Assembly (NCBI GenBank): GCA_013306675.1
Contig: JABLUY010000009.1
Coordinates: forward strand, 186,001-250,000
Length of the DNA: 64,000 nt
Origin: Thraustochytrium sp. TN22
Lineage: Eukaryota > Sar > Bigyra > Thraustochytrida > Thraustochytriidae
Direction of reading: 5' to 3'
A program made the position numbers and the translations under genes. Position 1 is the first letter of the stretch. Each line of letters begins with the position of its first letter. Below are positions 48,382 through 56,179 of the stretch, piece by piece. Under the pieces are notes generated by a model that was not told the origin of the DNA, did not search any database, and was given only the letters and a program-made list of their open reading frames with translations.

Positions 48382-50082
48382 TCAGAGCAGCGTGCAGGCG
48401 CCGAGCCAGGAGCAAAAGGACTCTTCGTGGTCGTCGCGCGTGGCCCAGCGGCGCAAGAAGGAGTCCTCCTCCTCCTCCTCGTCCTCCTCGTCGATCAGGT
48501 CGGCAAGACCGCCGCGCGCGCGAGGCCCGCGCTGCCGCAGGCCCCGCGGCTGCTGCTGCTGCTGCTGCTGGCGGCCGCGGCGCTTATCCTGGCGCCTGCG
48601 AGCAACGCGGCCGGCGTCGACGAACTTTTGCAGCGCCGGCTGGTCCTCAAAGTAGTGCTGCTCGCGGAACTGGTTGCTGTTGATCTTGGTTGCCGGCATG
48701 AACGGGTACGCCGGCAAGGTCCCGTTCAGGTCCGTGTAATTTGGGTTCACGGCCGGCAGCTTCAGATAGCGGCAGATCTGGTTGCAGCGGTGCGTTGCCA
48801 GAAACTTCTCAAAGCCCTTGATGCCCAGGTTGCCCTTGCCAAAGTCGCGCCCGTTCAGCGTGTGGATCTGCGGGTCCGTGTACAGGTCGCCCACGCCCTG
48901 AATGTCCACCACCAGCATGGTGTGCGCAGAGACCTCGTACGTAAAGTGCGAGAAGGCCTGCGGCGTGTTGCGCTCGTCTTCGCTCACGTAGCCGTAGTTG
49001 TTGTTGAACTTGCGGTAGTCGCCCGCCACGAACCGCTCCACGGCGCACAGCGGGGCGCCCTCGCGCTCCGTGAGCTCCAGAATCCACGCCTTGCAGAACT
49101 GCACCAACCGCGGCGGGCTGTACGAGTTGAACAGCCGCGCATAGTGCGCGCAGTGCGCCTGCATCTCCACGTCGCGAAAGTATGTCGACGGGTCCTCGTG
49201 TGGGTTGATGGCCATCTTGGCCACGTAGCTGGACCTCTTCGCGTCCCCGCGCGCCAGCGTCGCCGCCAGTGCCGGCATCTCCTGCGTCTCCGCCTGCACC
49301 TGCTGCGCCGCGACGGCATCCTCCGCTGCCACTTCCGGCGGCGGCGGCGGCGTCGCCGACGGCGTCGGCGCAGCGGGCGCCTCGCCAGCGCTCGCGGACT
49401 CCTGCGCGCTGTGCTGCGCTGCGCTTTGGCCCGCCGTGTCCTCGCCGCCGCCGCCGCCGCCGCCGCCGCGCGCCGCCGCGGCCAGCAGCATGGGAGGCGC
49501 CTGCTCGCGCCCGTCCGGCCCGACCTCCTGCAAGTGGTACACGAGGCGCAGGCCGCCTCGCGCGAACGGCGTGTCGTCCAGCCGCACCGTCACCGGCTCG
49601 CTCTCCCAGGCGCGCGACTCCAAGCTAAAGTAGTGCTTGACGGCCTCCTCGGTCGGGATGCGCGCGAAGTCCGGCGGCGGCCGCGGCACCACGACCGAGC
49701 TCGACTTGCGCGTGCGCCGCTTCGCGCGCGGCTTGGACCGCGCGTTGCTCGACGCCGTCGCATACGACGCCGCCGACGACGACGTCGTTCCCGTCAGCTC
49801 ATCGATCAGCTGCGACCTGCGCTCGCGGTACTCCTCCTCCAGGATGAAGCCCTGTTCGTACAGCGCTGCAAGGTTGTGCAGTTTGCTCCACTTATCGTCC
49901 GCCGCGCCGCCGGCGCCGCCGGCCGCGTGGCCGGCGCCGTCGGCCGCAGAAGCCGCAAACCCGGGCGCCGCGCCCTTGACGCCGCGCAAGCCCTGCTCGC
50001 CGCCCGTCTGCGCGTGCGCCGCGCCGCCGCCCGCGGCCGCGGCCGCGTTCGCGCTGCCGCCCGTGGTGGTCATCCCGCCCAT
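48382..50082 (-). CDS. Alpha-kinase, eEF2-kinase-like catalytic domain
   Basis: Alpha-kinases are atypical Ser/Thr kinases. The best known phosphorylates elongation factor 2 and slows translation. The 566-residue product has an Ala/Gly-rich N-terminus and a short SHOCT-like helical motif (KLHNLAALYEQGFILEEEY). The alpha-kinase domain (about 150-470) follows: GLRLVYHLQE, the lysine of SSYVAKMAINPHED, then TMLVVDIQGVGDLYTDPQIH (about 388-407) and FGKGNLGIKGFEKF. These last two segments are nearly identical to eEF2K. The C-terminal Sel1 repeats that eEF2K uses to bind its substrate are missing. Instead there is a Gln/Arg-rich, then acidic tail. A Gly/Ala/Pro-rich insert splits the N-lobe. The frame runs to 50154 but begins there with GTG. 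The ATG at 50082 is the first. Substrate unknown. Confidence 0.88.
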   Translation of the reverse strand: MGGMTTTGGSANAAAAAGGGAAHAQTGGEQGLRGVKGAAPGFAASAADGAGHAAGGAGGAADDKWSKLHNLAALYEQGFILEEEYRERRSQLIDELTGTTSSSAASYATASSNARSKPRAKRRTRKSSSVVVPRPPPDFARIPTEEAVKHYFSLESRAWESEPVTVRLDDTPFARGGLRLVYHLQEVGPDGREQAPPMLLAAAARGGGGGGGGEDTAGQSAAQHSAQESASAGEAPAAPTPSATPPPPPEVAAEDAVAAQQVQAETQEMPALAATLARGDAKRSSYVAKMAINPHEDPSTYFRDVEMQAHCAHYARLFNSYSPPRLVQFCKAWILELTEREGAPLCAVERFVAGDYRKFNNNYGYVSEDERNTPQAFSHFTYEVSAHTMLVVDIQGVGDLYTDPQIHTLNGRDFGKGNLGIKGFEKFLATHRCNQICRYLKLPAVNPNYTDLNGTLPAYPFMPATKINSNQFREQHYFEDQPALQKFVDAGRVARRRQDKRRGRQQQQQQQPRGLRQRGPRARGGLADLIDEEDEEEEEDSFLRRWATRDDHEESFCSWLGACTLL

Positions 50083-50623
50083 GCTGCCGCCCCGCGCCGC
50101 CGCACCGCGCGCGGCACAGGGAGGAGGCGAGGAGGGGTGCACGCCGCGCGCCACGCTGCGCTGCGCTGCGCCGCTCCGCGCCCGCCGCCGAGCCGCTGCC
50201 GCCGCGCCGCCGCGGGCGGAGCGGGCGCTTCAGGGCCTGCTCGCGGCGACGAGCCCGGCTCCCGAGCCGAGCACAGTGTCACGCTCCACTGCAAGCGCGC
50301 GCCGCGAGCCCAGTCTGCCAGTGCCTCACCGCAGGGCGCGCGTGCGAGACGGCGCTCGCGCAGCCGGCCGGCGCCTTTTCCAACCTGATGTCGGCCAGCA
50401 ATGCATGCCTCTTCTTCTTGCGGCGTCTTGCGACGGCTTGCCTGAGCGCTTGTGGGACGGGCCTGGGGGGTGGGGATCATCATCATCCTGGTGCGACACA
50501 GTACGGCGATCTATTGATCGAAATCAAGCTCCGGTGATTCCGGGACCAGGGTACAGACAGCACACGGAGCAACACCACAGGGCAAATACATCATCACGAG
50601 TCTTCTCTTCTCTCGGGGGGAAA
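50083..50623. promoter_or_regulatory. Intergenic region upstream of the alpha-kinase
   Basis: 541 bp between two minus-strand genes. It contains TGCCAGTG at 50316-50323, 234 bp upstream of the alpha-kinase ATG. No gene is seen. Confidence 0.55.
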
Positions 50624-52048
50624 TCAGCGCTTGGCGGCGAAAGCAACCTCTGGCGGGACGCGAAAGTGGAGGCAGTACATCATCTTGCGAGGCGCAACGT
50701 CGCGGACGAGACGGACCTCGGCGTGATCGCTACTGAGCGGAGCGTCAAGGCCAAGGCTACGGCCGGCACGCTCCAAGATGTCGGCAGTGTAGTCCTCGGC
50801 GCTGGAGAAGCAGTAGCAGTGCACCATGGGCAGCGGCGGGCTGGCGCGCGCGCGCTTGGAGCCCGGGGCGGCGTCCGCCTCGGCATCGTCGCCCTCGGCG
50901 TCGCCGCCCTCGGCGCCGCCCTCCACAGGGTCTTCAAAGACGGTGCGCGAGAAAGCGCCGGGAAAGGCGTCGAGAAACTCGAGACCGGACGCCGGCAAGT
51001 TCATGACGACATGGTCCGGGACGACGCCATCCGCCAGCACGCGGCGAATGTAGAGGCGCGCATCCTCGTTAGACGGCACGATGGCGTGGTCGACCTTGTT
51101 GAGCGCGGCGTTCTTGACAAGCGCCTCGTAGCTCTTCGGATTCAGGTCGCTCGCGTACACGCGGAGACCCTTGAGCGCAGCAGGGATGGCAAAGGGGCCG
51201 ACGCCGCAAAAGGCGTCCACCAAGACCTCGTCCGGCTTGAAGCGGGCCACGAGCTTGTGGTGCTCCTCGCTGAGGCGCGAGTTCCAGTAGACGTCGGCAA
51301 AGTTGAAGCGAAACACACAGCCGTACTCGCGCACCTCGACCTCGAAGTCGTCATCACCGGCGATAACCTCCATGGGAAAGGTGCGGAACTCGTTCTCGAT
51401 GGACCCAACCTTGTTGACGACCGTGCGCAGGATCGGGTTCTTGTCCAGAATGACCTGGCCGATCTCACGGCGCCACGGCAGCACCTCGTCGCGCAGATTC
51501 ACATGCGCCAGGTGCCCTGCCGTCTCGAAGGACGTCGGCAGCTCCGTGATGTTCGCCGGCAGCAATCGCCGCAGCACCTGGTCCACTGTCATGTGCTCAT
51601 AGCCGCGGCGCACCTCCACACGGACGACATCGGCACCCACGCGCTCGCGCTTTTCGGGCGCCAGCAACTTGTCCAGCGCCTCCGTGTCGGCCACGGCGAC
51701 CGGGTCCAGCACGATGACGCGCTTGCCGGGCTCTTGCTCGTCCTCCACGACAGACCGCTGGCCACGCCCGCGTACCGTGGCCTTCTTGAGCATCTTCATC
51801 AGCCCACTCACCTCGCGGGGCTCCACGCGGATGCCCAGCGTCTGCTGCTTCGTCTCGAACTGCTCGCGGTCGACGGCCACCGGCGTCTTGCCGGCCGCCG
51901 CTGCGCCACCGCTACCGCTGCCGCTGCCGCTGCTCATGTTGCTGATGCCTGCCGCCGCCACGGCTGCAGGCGCGCCTCGCTGCCGCCGGAGGCTCGTCCC
52001 GCCCGCCCTCCCCGCCGCACGCGCGCCGCACGCCAGCCCAGCGAGCAT
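50624..52048 (-). CDS. TRM5: tRNA (guanine-37-N1)-methyltransferase Trm5
   Basis: Trm5 uses S-adenosylmethionine to methylate N1 of G37 next to the anticodon, which prevents +1 frameshifting. It acts in cytosol/nucleus and in mitochondria. The 474-residue product has the family D1 region, the block ELPTSFETAGHLAHVNLRDE, FRFNFADVYWNSRL, the SAM-binding DAFCGVGPFAIPAA (about 275-288), the ASDLNPKSYEAL loop, and the catalytic-site NLPASG (about 345-350). An acidic linker (about 375-395) is a local insert. Residues 1-37 are Arg/Ala-rich without acidic residues, like a mitochondrial presequence. A second ATG follows at 51937 (Met38). The upstream ATG has C at -3 and the second has A, which would suit leaky scanning and dual localisation, as known for Trm5 in other eukaryotes. 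Confidence 0.95.
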   Translation of the reverse strand: MLAGLACGARAAGRAGGTSLRRQRGAPAAVAAAGISNMSSGSGSGSGGAAAAGKTPVAVDREQFETKQQTLGIRVEPREVSGLMKMLKKATVRGRGQRSVVEDEQEPGKRVIVLDPVAVADTEALDKLLAPEKRERVGADVVRVEVRRGYEHMTVDQVLRRLLPANITELPTSFETAGHLAHVNLRDEVLPWRREIGQVILDKNPILRTVVNKVGSIENEFRTFPMEVIAGDDDFEVEVREYGCVFRFNFADVYWNSRLSEEHHKLVARFKPDEVLVDAFCGVGPFAIPAALKGLRVYASDLNPKSYEALVKNAALNKVDHAIVPSNEDARLYIRRVLADGVVPDHVVMNLPASGLEFLDAFPGAFSRTVFEDPVEGGAEGGDAEGDDAEADAAPGSKRARASPPLPMVHCYCFSSAEDYTADILERAGRSLGLDAPLSSDHAEVRLVRDVAPRKMMYCLHFRVPPEVAFAAKR

Positions 52049-52645
52049 CCGCCGAGCGGTGACTGCTGCGTGCTGGCCAGCAGCCTGAGCCTGCCAGTGC
52101 CTGAGGTGGTGGTGCTGGTGGTCCTGCCAGTCCTGGTGCTAAATGGTCACCATTGACACTGACATCATTGCCAATGGCCCGCCGGGCCCGGGCCGTGCGG
52201 CGGCGGCGGTCACGCATTGGCACTGCACTGGCCATCTTTGGTATGAGACAGGCATTTTCGCCACCATGACCATCGCTTCGTTTGGCCTCTGGCCTTCCGT
52301 GCATCGTCTGTGCACGTAAACGACTGCTCTGGTCTCTCCTTCGCGTGATGAGCACGTGGTGCTCGCTCCATCTGGGTCATGACCGTCGCCTTCCGAGTCG
52401 GTCTTTTGGCATCCATAACTACACCGTCTCTGCACGCTGGTCTCCTCGTTGTGCCATGCTTGGCGTCACGATTCTTTGGGGCGTCTGCGCGCGCCGATGA
52501 CTCCCACTGCGCAAACCCGCTGGATGAGCCCGCTGTGTCAGCCTGACGTTGTGCTCGCTCACATCATGTTCTCACGGCCTTCGTTCGCTCGCTCGCTTGC
52601 TCACTCGCTTGCTCGCACGCATGCTCGCTCGACGACGACCACCAA

Positions 52646-52689
<44 letters not shown>

Positions 52690-53020
52690 AGACGACGACG
52701 ACAACGACGACGAAGACGACGACGACGAAGACGGCACCAAGTCCTCGTTTGACGACTTGACTCTTCAGGCTATGAGCTCGCTCGGGCTTGAGGCACTCGC
52801 GGAGGCTCGCGAGTGTCACAAGGGCCAGCGAGAGCGGCTCGCCGGCGCCGTCGACGCTGGCGGGGCCGCACTGGCGGAACCTGAACAAGGCAGACGGAAA
52901 AGGCGCGCGCGCGAGGGCGCCGGCGCGGCGCGCGAGGGCGCGGCGAGGGCACGGCGAGGCGCGAGGGCCTGCTCCTGGCGCGGAGGCGGCGGCGCGGAGC
53001 GGCCACTCGGCGCCGGCGGC
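52049..53020. promoter_or_regulatory. Divergent region between TRM5 and the coiled-coil membrane protein gene
   Basis: 972 bp. TGCCAGTG lies at 52092-52099, 44 bp from the TRM5 ATG. A long imperfect ACG/GAC trinucleotide array occupies 52631-52733. The plus-strand frame of the downstream gene is open into this region but starts with TTG. Its first ATG (52772) would give a disordered extension, so I keep the region non-coding. Confidence 0.55.
52631..52733 (+). repeat. ACG trinucleotide array
   Basis: About 100 bp of (ACG)n with scattered AAG and ACA interruptions, in the divergent spacer upstream of the coiled-coil membrane protein. It is probably not translated under the start chosen here. 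Confidence 0.85.
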
Positions 53021-55144
53021 ATGGCGGGGATGCGGAGTCGATCCCGGTCGCGCATGCCGTTGGTGCGGCGCTGCGGCGCGGCAGCGCTGCTGGTGGCGGC
53101 GCTGGCGGTGGCCGTGGCGGTGGCCGCGGGCGAGACGGCCTCGGACGACGTGGTGCTGCTGCAGAGCTCGCTGCAGCAGTGCAAGGCGCTGGTGGGACCC
53201 CTGCGGGAGGGGGCCCGCGCGCTGGAAGCCAAGCTCAAGGCGTGCGGCGGCGACGTGGAGGATGCAGAGAAGGAGTACAGGAAGCTCAAGGAGCAGGTGC
53301 GGCTGGATATGAATGAGCTGGACGACCTGCGCTCGCGCGCCAAGCGTGCCATGGACAGCGTGTCGGACCGCGAGACGGACGCGGACAAGCTGCGGCGCGA
53401 GCTGCGCGGCGCGCGCGCCAACAACACCAAGCTGGTGGACCTCGGCCGGCACCTGCGCGCGCAGAACAAGCGGCTCACGGACGAGCTGGATGACGCGCTG
53501 GCGCTCATCGAGGTGGAAAAGAAGGCCACCGCCAAGGCAGAGGCGGCGCAGGACGCGGCGCAGGCCGAGGCGGACCGCGCGCGCGGCCAGCTCGAGACAC
53601 TGCGCGAGTCCGACTCGCACCAGGCGAGCGTCAAGCTGAGCGAGGACCTTGCTGCTGCGCAGGAAGAGCTGCGCGCATCGCGCGAGGCGAACGCCCAGCT
53701 CAAGGCGGACCTGGAGGCCGTCACGTCGGCGCGCGACTCGGCGCGCGACGACGCAGCTGCCAAGGGCTCGGCGCTGGCCGAGGCGCGGCAGCGCGCGATC
53801 GACCTGGGCAAAGACCTGGCCACGATTCGCAAGGAGCACGACCGTTTGAAGGACCTCATGGGCGAAACAATATCAGAGCTTCGCCAGGCGCGCTCGGACC
53901 TCAGCACGGCGACCCAGGAGAAGGCGCGCGTCGAGGTGCTCGCGGACGAGCTGGACACGAAGCAGCGGGACGCTGCGCGCGAGTCGGAGCGTCTCAAGGC
54001 GGAGTTCCTCAAGTACAAGAACAAGGTGGACGACCCGGCGCTCGTCGACTACTTCGTCAAGAAGGCAGAATGGCTGCAGAACCCCAAGGTGGATGGCGTG
54101 GACGAGGCGTACGAGAAGACGGTGCGGCTGCTGGGCCCTAGGCTAAACCCGGCGCAGGAGGCACTGCTGGAGATGCAAGCCATGCTGCAGGCCTCTCGCG
54201 AGCGCCTGGGCGCCGCCGTGGGCGACGACGGCGAGGAGGACTCGCCGCCCTCGGTGCTCAACAGCCTGCTCACGTACGGTCTGTTGCTGCTGCCGTTTGG
54301 TCTCTCGCTCTGCCTGCTCGTGCGCCTCAAGCGCTGCATCTCGCTCACCAAGGCCACCATGTTCATGTCCATGTACAACCTGCTCTTCTCCGTCATCGCC
54401 GGCATCACCTCGCTCGCGCTGGGCGGCGGCAGCGTCGGCGCCGAGGGCACCGAGGCCATGGCAGCGCTGCGCGAGCGCAACGAGACGGCCTTTGAGTCGC
54501 TGCAGATTCTCCTGCCTGTGTTTTACGTGCTCTTTCTCGCCTTCAACTTCGTCCTGGCGCTGCGCATGCAGATCCGCTTCCGCTGCCGCTGCTCGCTGCG
54601 CGTCCCGCTCGTGCTGCTCGCGCCCATCTTTACCATGGTGCACTACTATCGCCACGTCTGGCTGCCGGCCATGCACGACGAGCCGCCCACGCTTACCGCC
54701 GTGGACTGGGCTGCCTACGCCGCGGCCTTCGCGCTGCACTTCTCCCTCATTACCTGCTGCGCGCCCAAGCCGCCGCAGGCTCAAGCCGGCCACACGGACG
54801 CCGACGACGACGACCTCGCGCTGCCGCTCCGCACGCATGGCCATCGCGTCGCGCGCGCCCAGGAGGCCAAGGAGGGCCACATCATCAACGTCTCCGCCGA
54901 CGTCATCGATCCGGAAGAGGTCGCCGAGTCCATCACCGAGGGCGCCGAGCTCGTTCGCGACAAGGCCGCTGCCATTGCAACCTCGTTCGCCTCCGGCAAG
55001 GCCCTCAGCGAGGTCGAGGCCGACCAGCGCAAGTCCAAGAAGAAGTCCAAGAAGGCGGCCGGCACCTCCTCCAAGTCCAAGAAGAAGGCTTCCAAGCCCG
55101 TCTCCTCCGACCTCGAGTCCCTCGAAGACCGCAAGGTGGACTGA
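53021..55144 (+). CDS. Secretory-pathway coiled-coil protein with C-terminal membrane segments
   Basis: A 707-residue protein I cannot assign to a named family. Residues 1-40 form a signal peptide: basic MAGMRSRSRSRMPLVRR, a hydrophobic core of Ala/Leu/Val, then AAGETAS. Residues about 45-345 are a long, nearly continuous coiled coil, presumably lumenal. Five hydrophobic segments follow at about 407-437, 440-468, 492-518, 524-547 and 559-582. The tail is acidic, then Lys/Ser-rich (KKSKKKSKKAAG) and presumably cytosolic. The layout suggests an ER or Golgi membrane tether or organiser. The start at 53021 is chosen because it places the signal peptide at the N-terminus and has G at -3 and +4. 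An upstream ATG at 52772 would bury it behind 83 residues. Intronless. Confidence 0.78.
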   Translation: MAGMRSRSRSRMPLVRRCGAAALLVAALAVAVAVAAGETASDDVVLLQSSLQQCKALVGPLREGARALEAKLKACGGDVEDAEKEYRKLKEQVRLDMNELDDLRSRAKRAMDSVSDRETDADKLRRELRGARANNTKLVDLGRHLRAQNKRLTDELDDALALIEVEKKATAKAEAAQDAAQAEADRARGQLETLRESDSHQASVKLSEDLAAAQEELRASREANAQLKADLEAVTSARDSARDDAAAKGSALAEARQRAIDLGKDLATIRKEHDRLKDLMGETISELRQARSDLSTATQEKARVEVLADELDTKQRDAARESERLKAEFLKYKNKVDDPALVDYFVKKAEWLQNPKVDGVDEAYEKTVRLLGPRLNPAQEALLEMQAMLQASRERLGAAVGDDGEEDSPPSVLNSLLTYGLLLLPFGLSLCLLVRLKRCISLTKATMFMSMYNLLFSVIAGITSLALGGGSVGAEGTEAMAALRERNETAFESLQILLPVFYVLFLAFNFVLALRMQIRFRCRCSLRVPLVLLAPIFTMVHYYRHVWLPAMHDEPPTLTAVDWAAYAAAFALHFSLITCCAPKPPQAQAGHTDADDDDLALPLRTHGHRVARAQEAKEGHIINVSADVIDPEEVAESITEGAELVRDKAAAIATSFASGKALSEVEADQRKSKKKSKKAAGTSSKSKKKASKPVSSDLESLEDRKVD

Positions 55145-55215
55145 GCTTTGCCAGTGCAGAGGTTCCAAAGGGCAAGGCCGCCAAGGCAGTCACGCCCCTC
55201 GAAGACCGCAAGGTG
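55120..55215 (+). repeat. Short duplication of a gene's 3' end
   Basis: CCTCGAAGACCGCAAGGTG, the last codons of the coiled-coil protein gene (55120-55138), recurs exactly at 55197-55215 in the 3' flank, 77 bp on. This matches the pattern seen at the end of the delta-tubulin gene. Confidence 0.75.
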
Positions 55216-56179
55216 AACTGGCACAACTCCGACTCAGAGCTTGACACACAGTCAGGGAGACCGTCGAAAGGGCAAGGCCCTTGCTGGCTGATGCGAAGAG
55301 GCTGGTGCCAGGGGAGCTGGTACCAGTACCAGGACAAAACTCTCGCTAGCCTAGCTAGCTAGAGAGCTGCAAGATCATGCCGGACCCGGGAAGCCGCCCC
55401 ACCCCCGAGCCATACAGAGAAGAGGTCTGAGGCGTGATAGACTCGCCCCAACCTTTACAGTAGTTGCAAGCTAACCGGCAACCCCACCAGCCAGCCAGAA
55501 CCAATCAATTCATCCATAGCTAGCCACGGACTTGACGAGTCCGTTGCTCTCCTCGCGTCTCTTCCTCGCCTTGAAAGACTCGCCAAGTTCGCTTTGAGTC
55601 GTGCCGGTCGTCGACTTTGGTTGCGCAACGCAAAAGGCGCCTTGAACTTCCGTAATACAGGTCCAGAGATGCCGGCGGGGGCAGGCTGCGTGGCGGCAGT
55701 GTGGAAAAGGCCGCGGCGGAGCAGGCGGCCGCCCGCCGCGACGCGTGGAAACTCGCAGCGTGCCTCCCCGGCCCCCGCCCCGCGCGGGCGCGGCGCTCGC
55801 GCAGACCCAGAACGCCGCCGCCGACGACGAGAAAGAGCTCCGCGCCACGCACGCCCACTCGCAGCGCTCGCTCCCCGCGCAGCGGCAGCGGCAGCGGCAG
55901 AGGCAGAGGCAGAGGCAGCGGCAGCGGCAGGTGCAGAGGCAGACGCGGACGCAGACGGCGGCCCGGCTGCGAACGGCGACATTTCAAAACTCATCTCGCA
56001 TCACCTGCGACGCCATCTGCGACCGTCGGAAGCTCCCGGCGCTCGCGCGGGTCCGCGAGGCGCGCGCGCGCTCAACTGGGCAGGGACTCGGTGCGCGGTC
56101 GCGCGGTGGGCATCATTCCGCGCCAAGGCGCTGCGCCGGTACTGCCGCTGCCCCGGGTGCTGCTGCTTCGGACCTGTGC
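55145..56179. promoter_or_regulatory. Region between the coiled-coil and LRR protein genes
   Basis: 1,035 bp between two plus-strand genes. TGCCAGTG lies at 55149-55156, only five bases after the upstream stop codon, and CTAG repeats at 55350-55362. TTGCGCAACGCA (55621-55632) shares 11 bases with element A of UTP6 and ESF1. A CAGCGG/CAGAGG hexamer run lies near 55877-55940. The plus frame is open from 55745 but begins with GTG and has no ATG until 56180. Confidence 0.55.
55622..55632 (-). promoter_or_regulatory. Partial match to element A (TGCGCAACGCA)
   Basis: Eleven bases match element A in inverted orientation, about 550 bp upstream of the LRR protein ATG. Element B is not found beside it, so this site may be unrelated. 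Confidence 0.4.

Noticed and set aside
55745-56179. A 145-residue N-terminal extension of the LRR protein.
   Set aside because: It begins at GTG, has no ATG before 56180, and translates a CAGCGG repeat. The LRR protein is complete without it.
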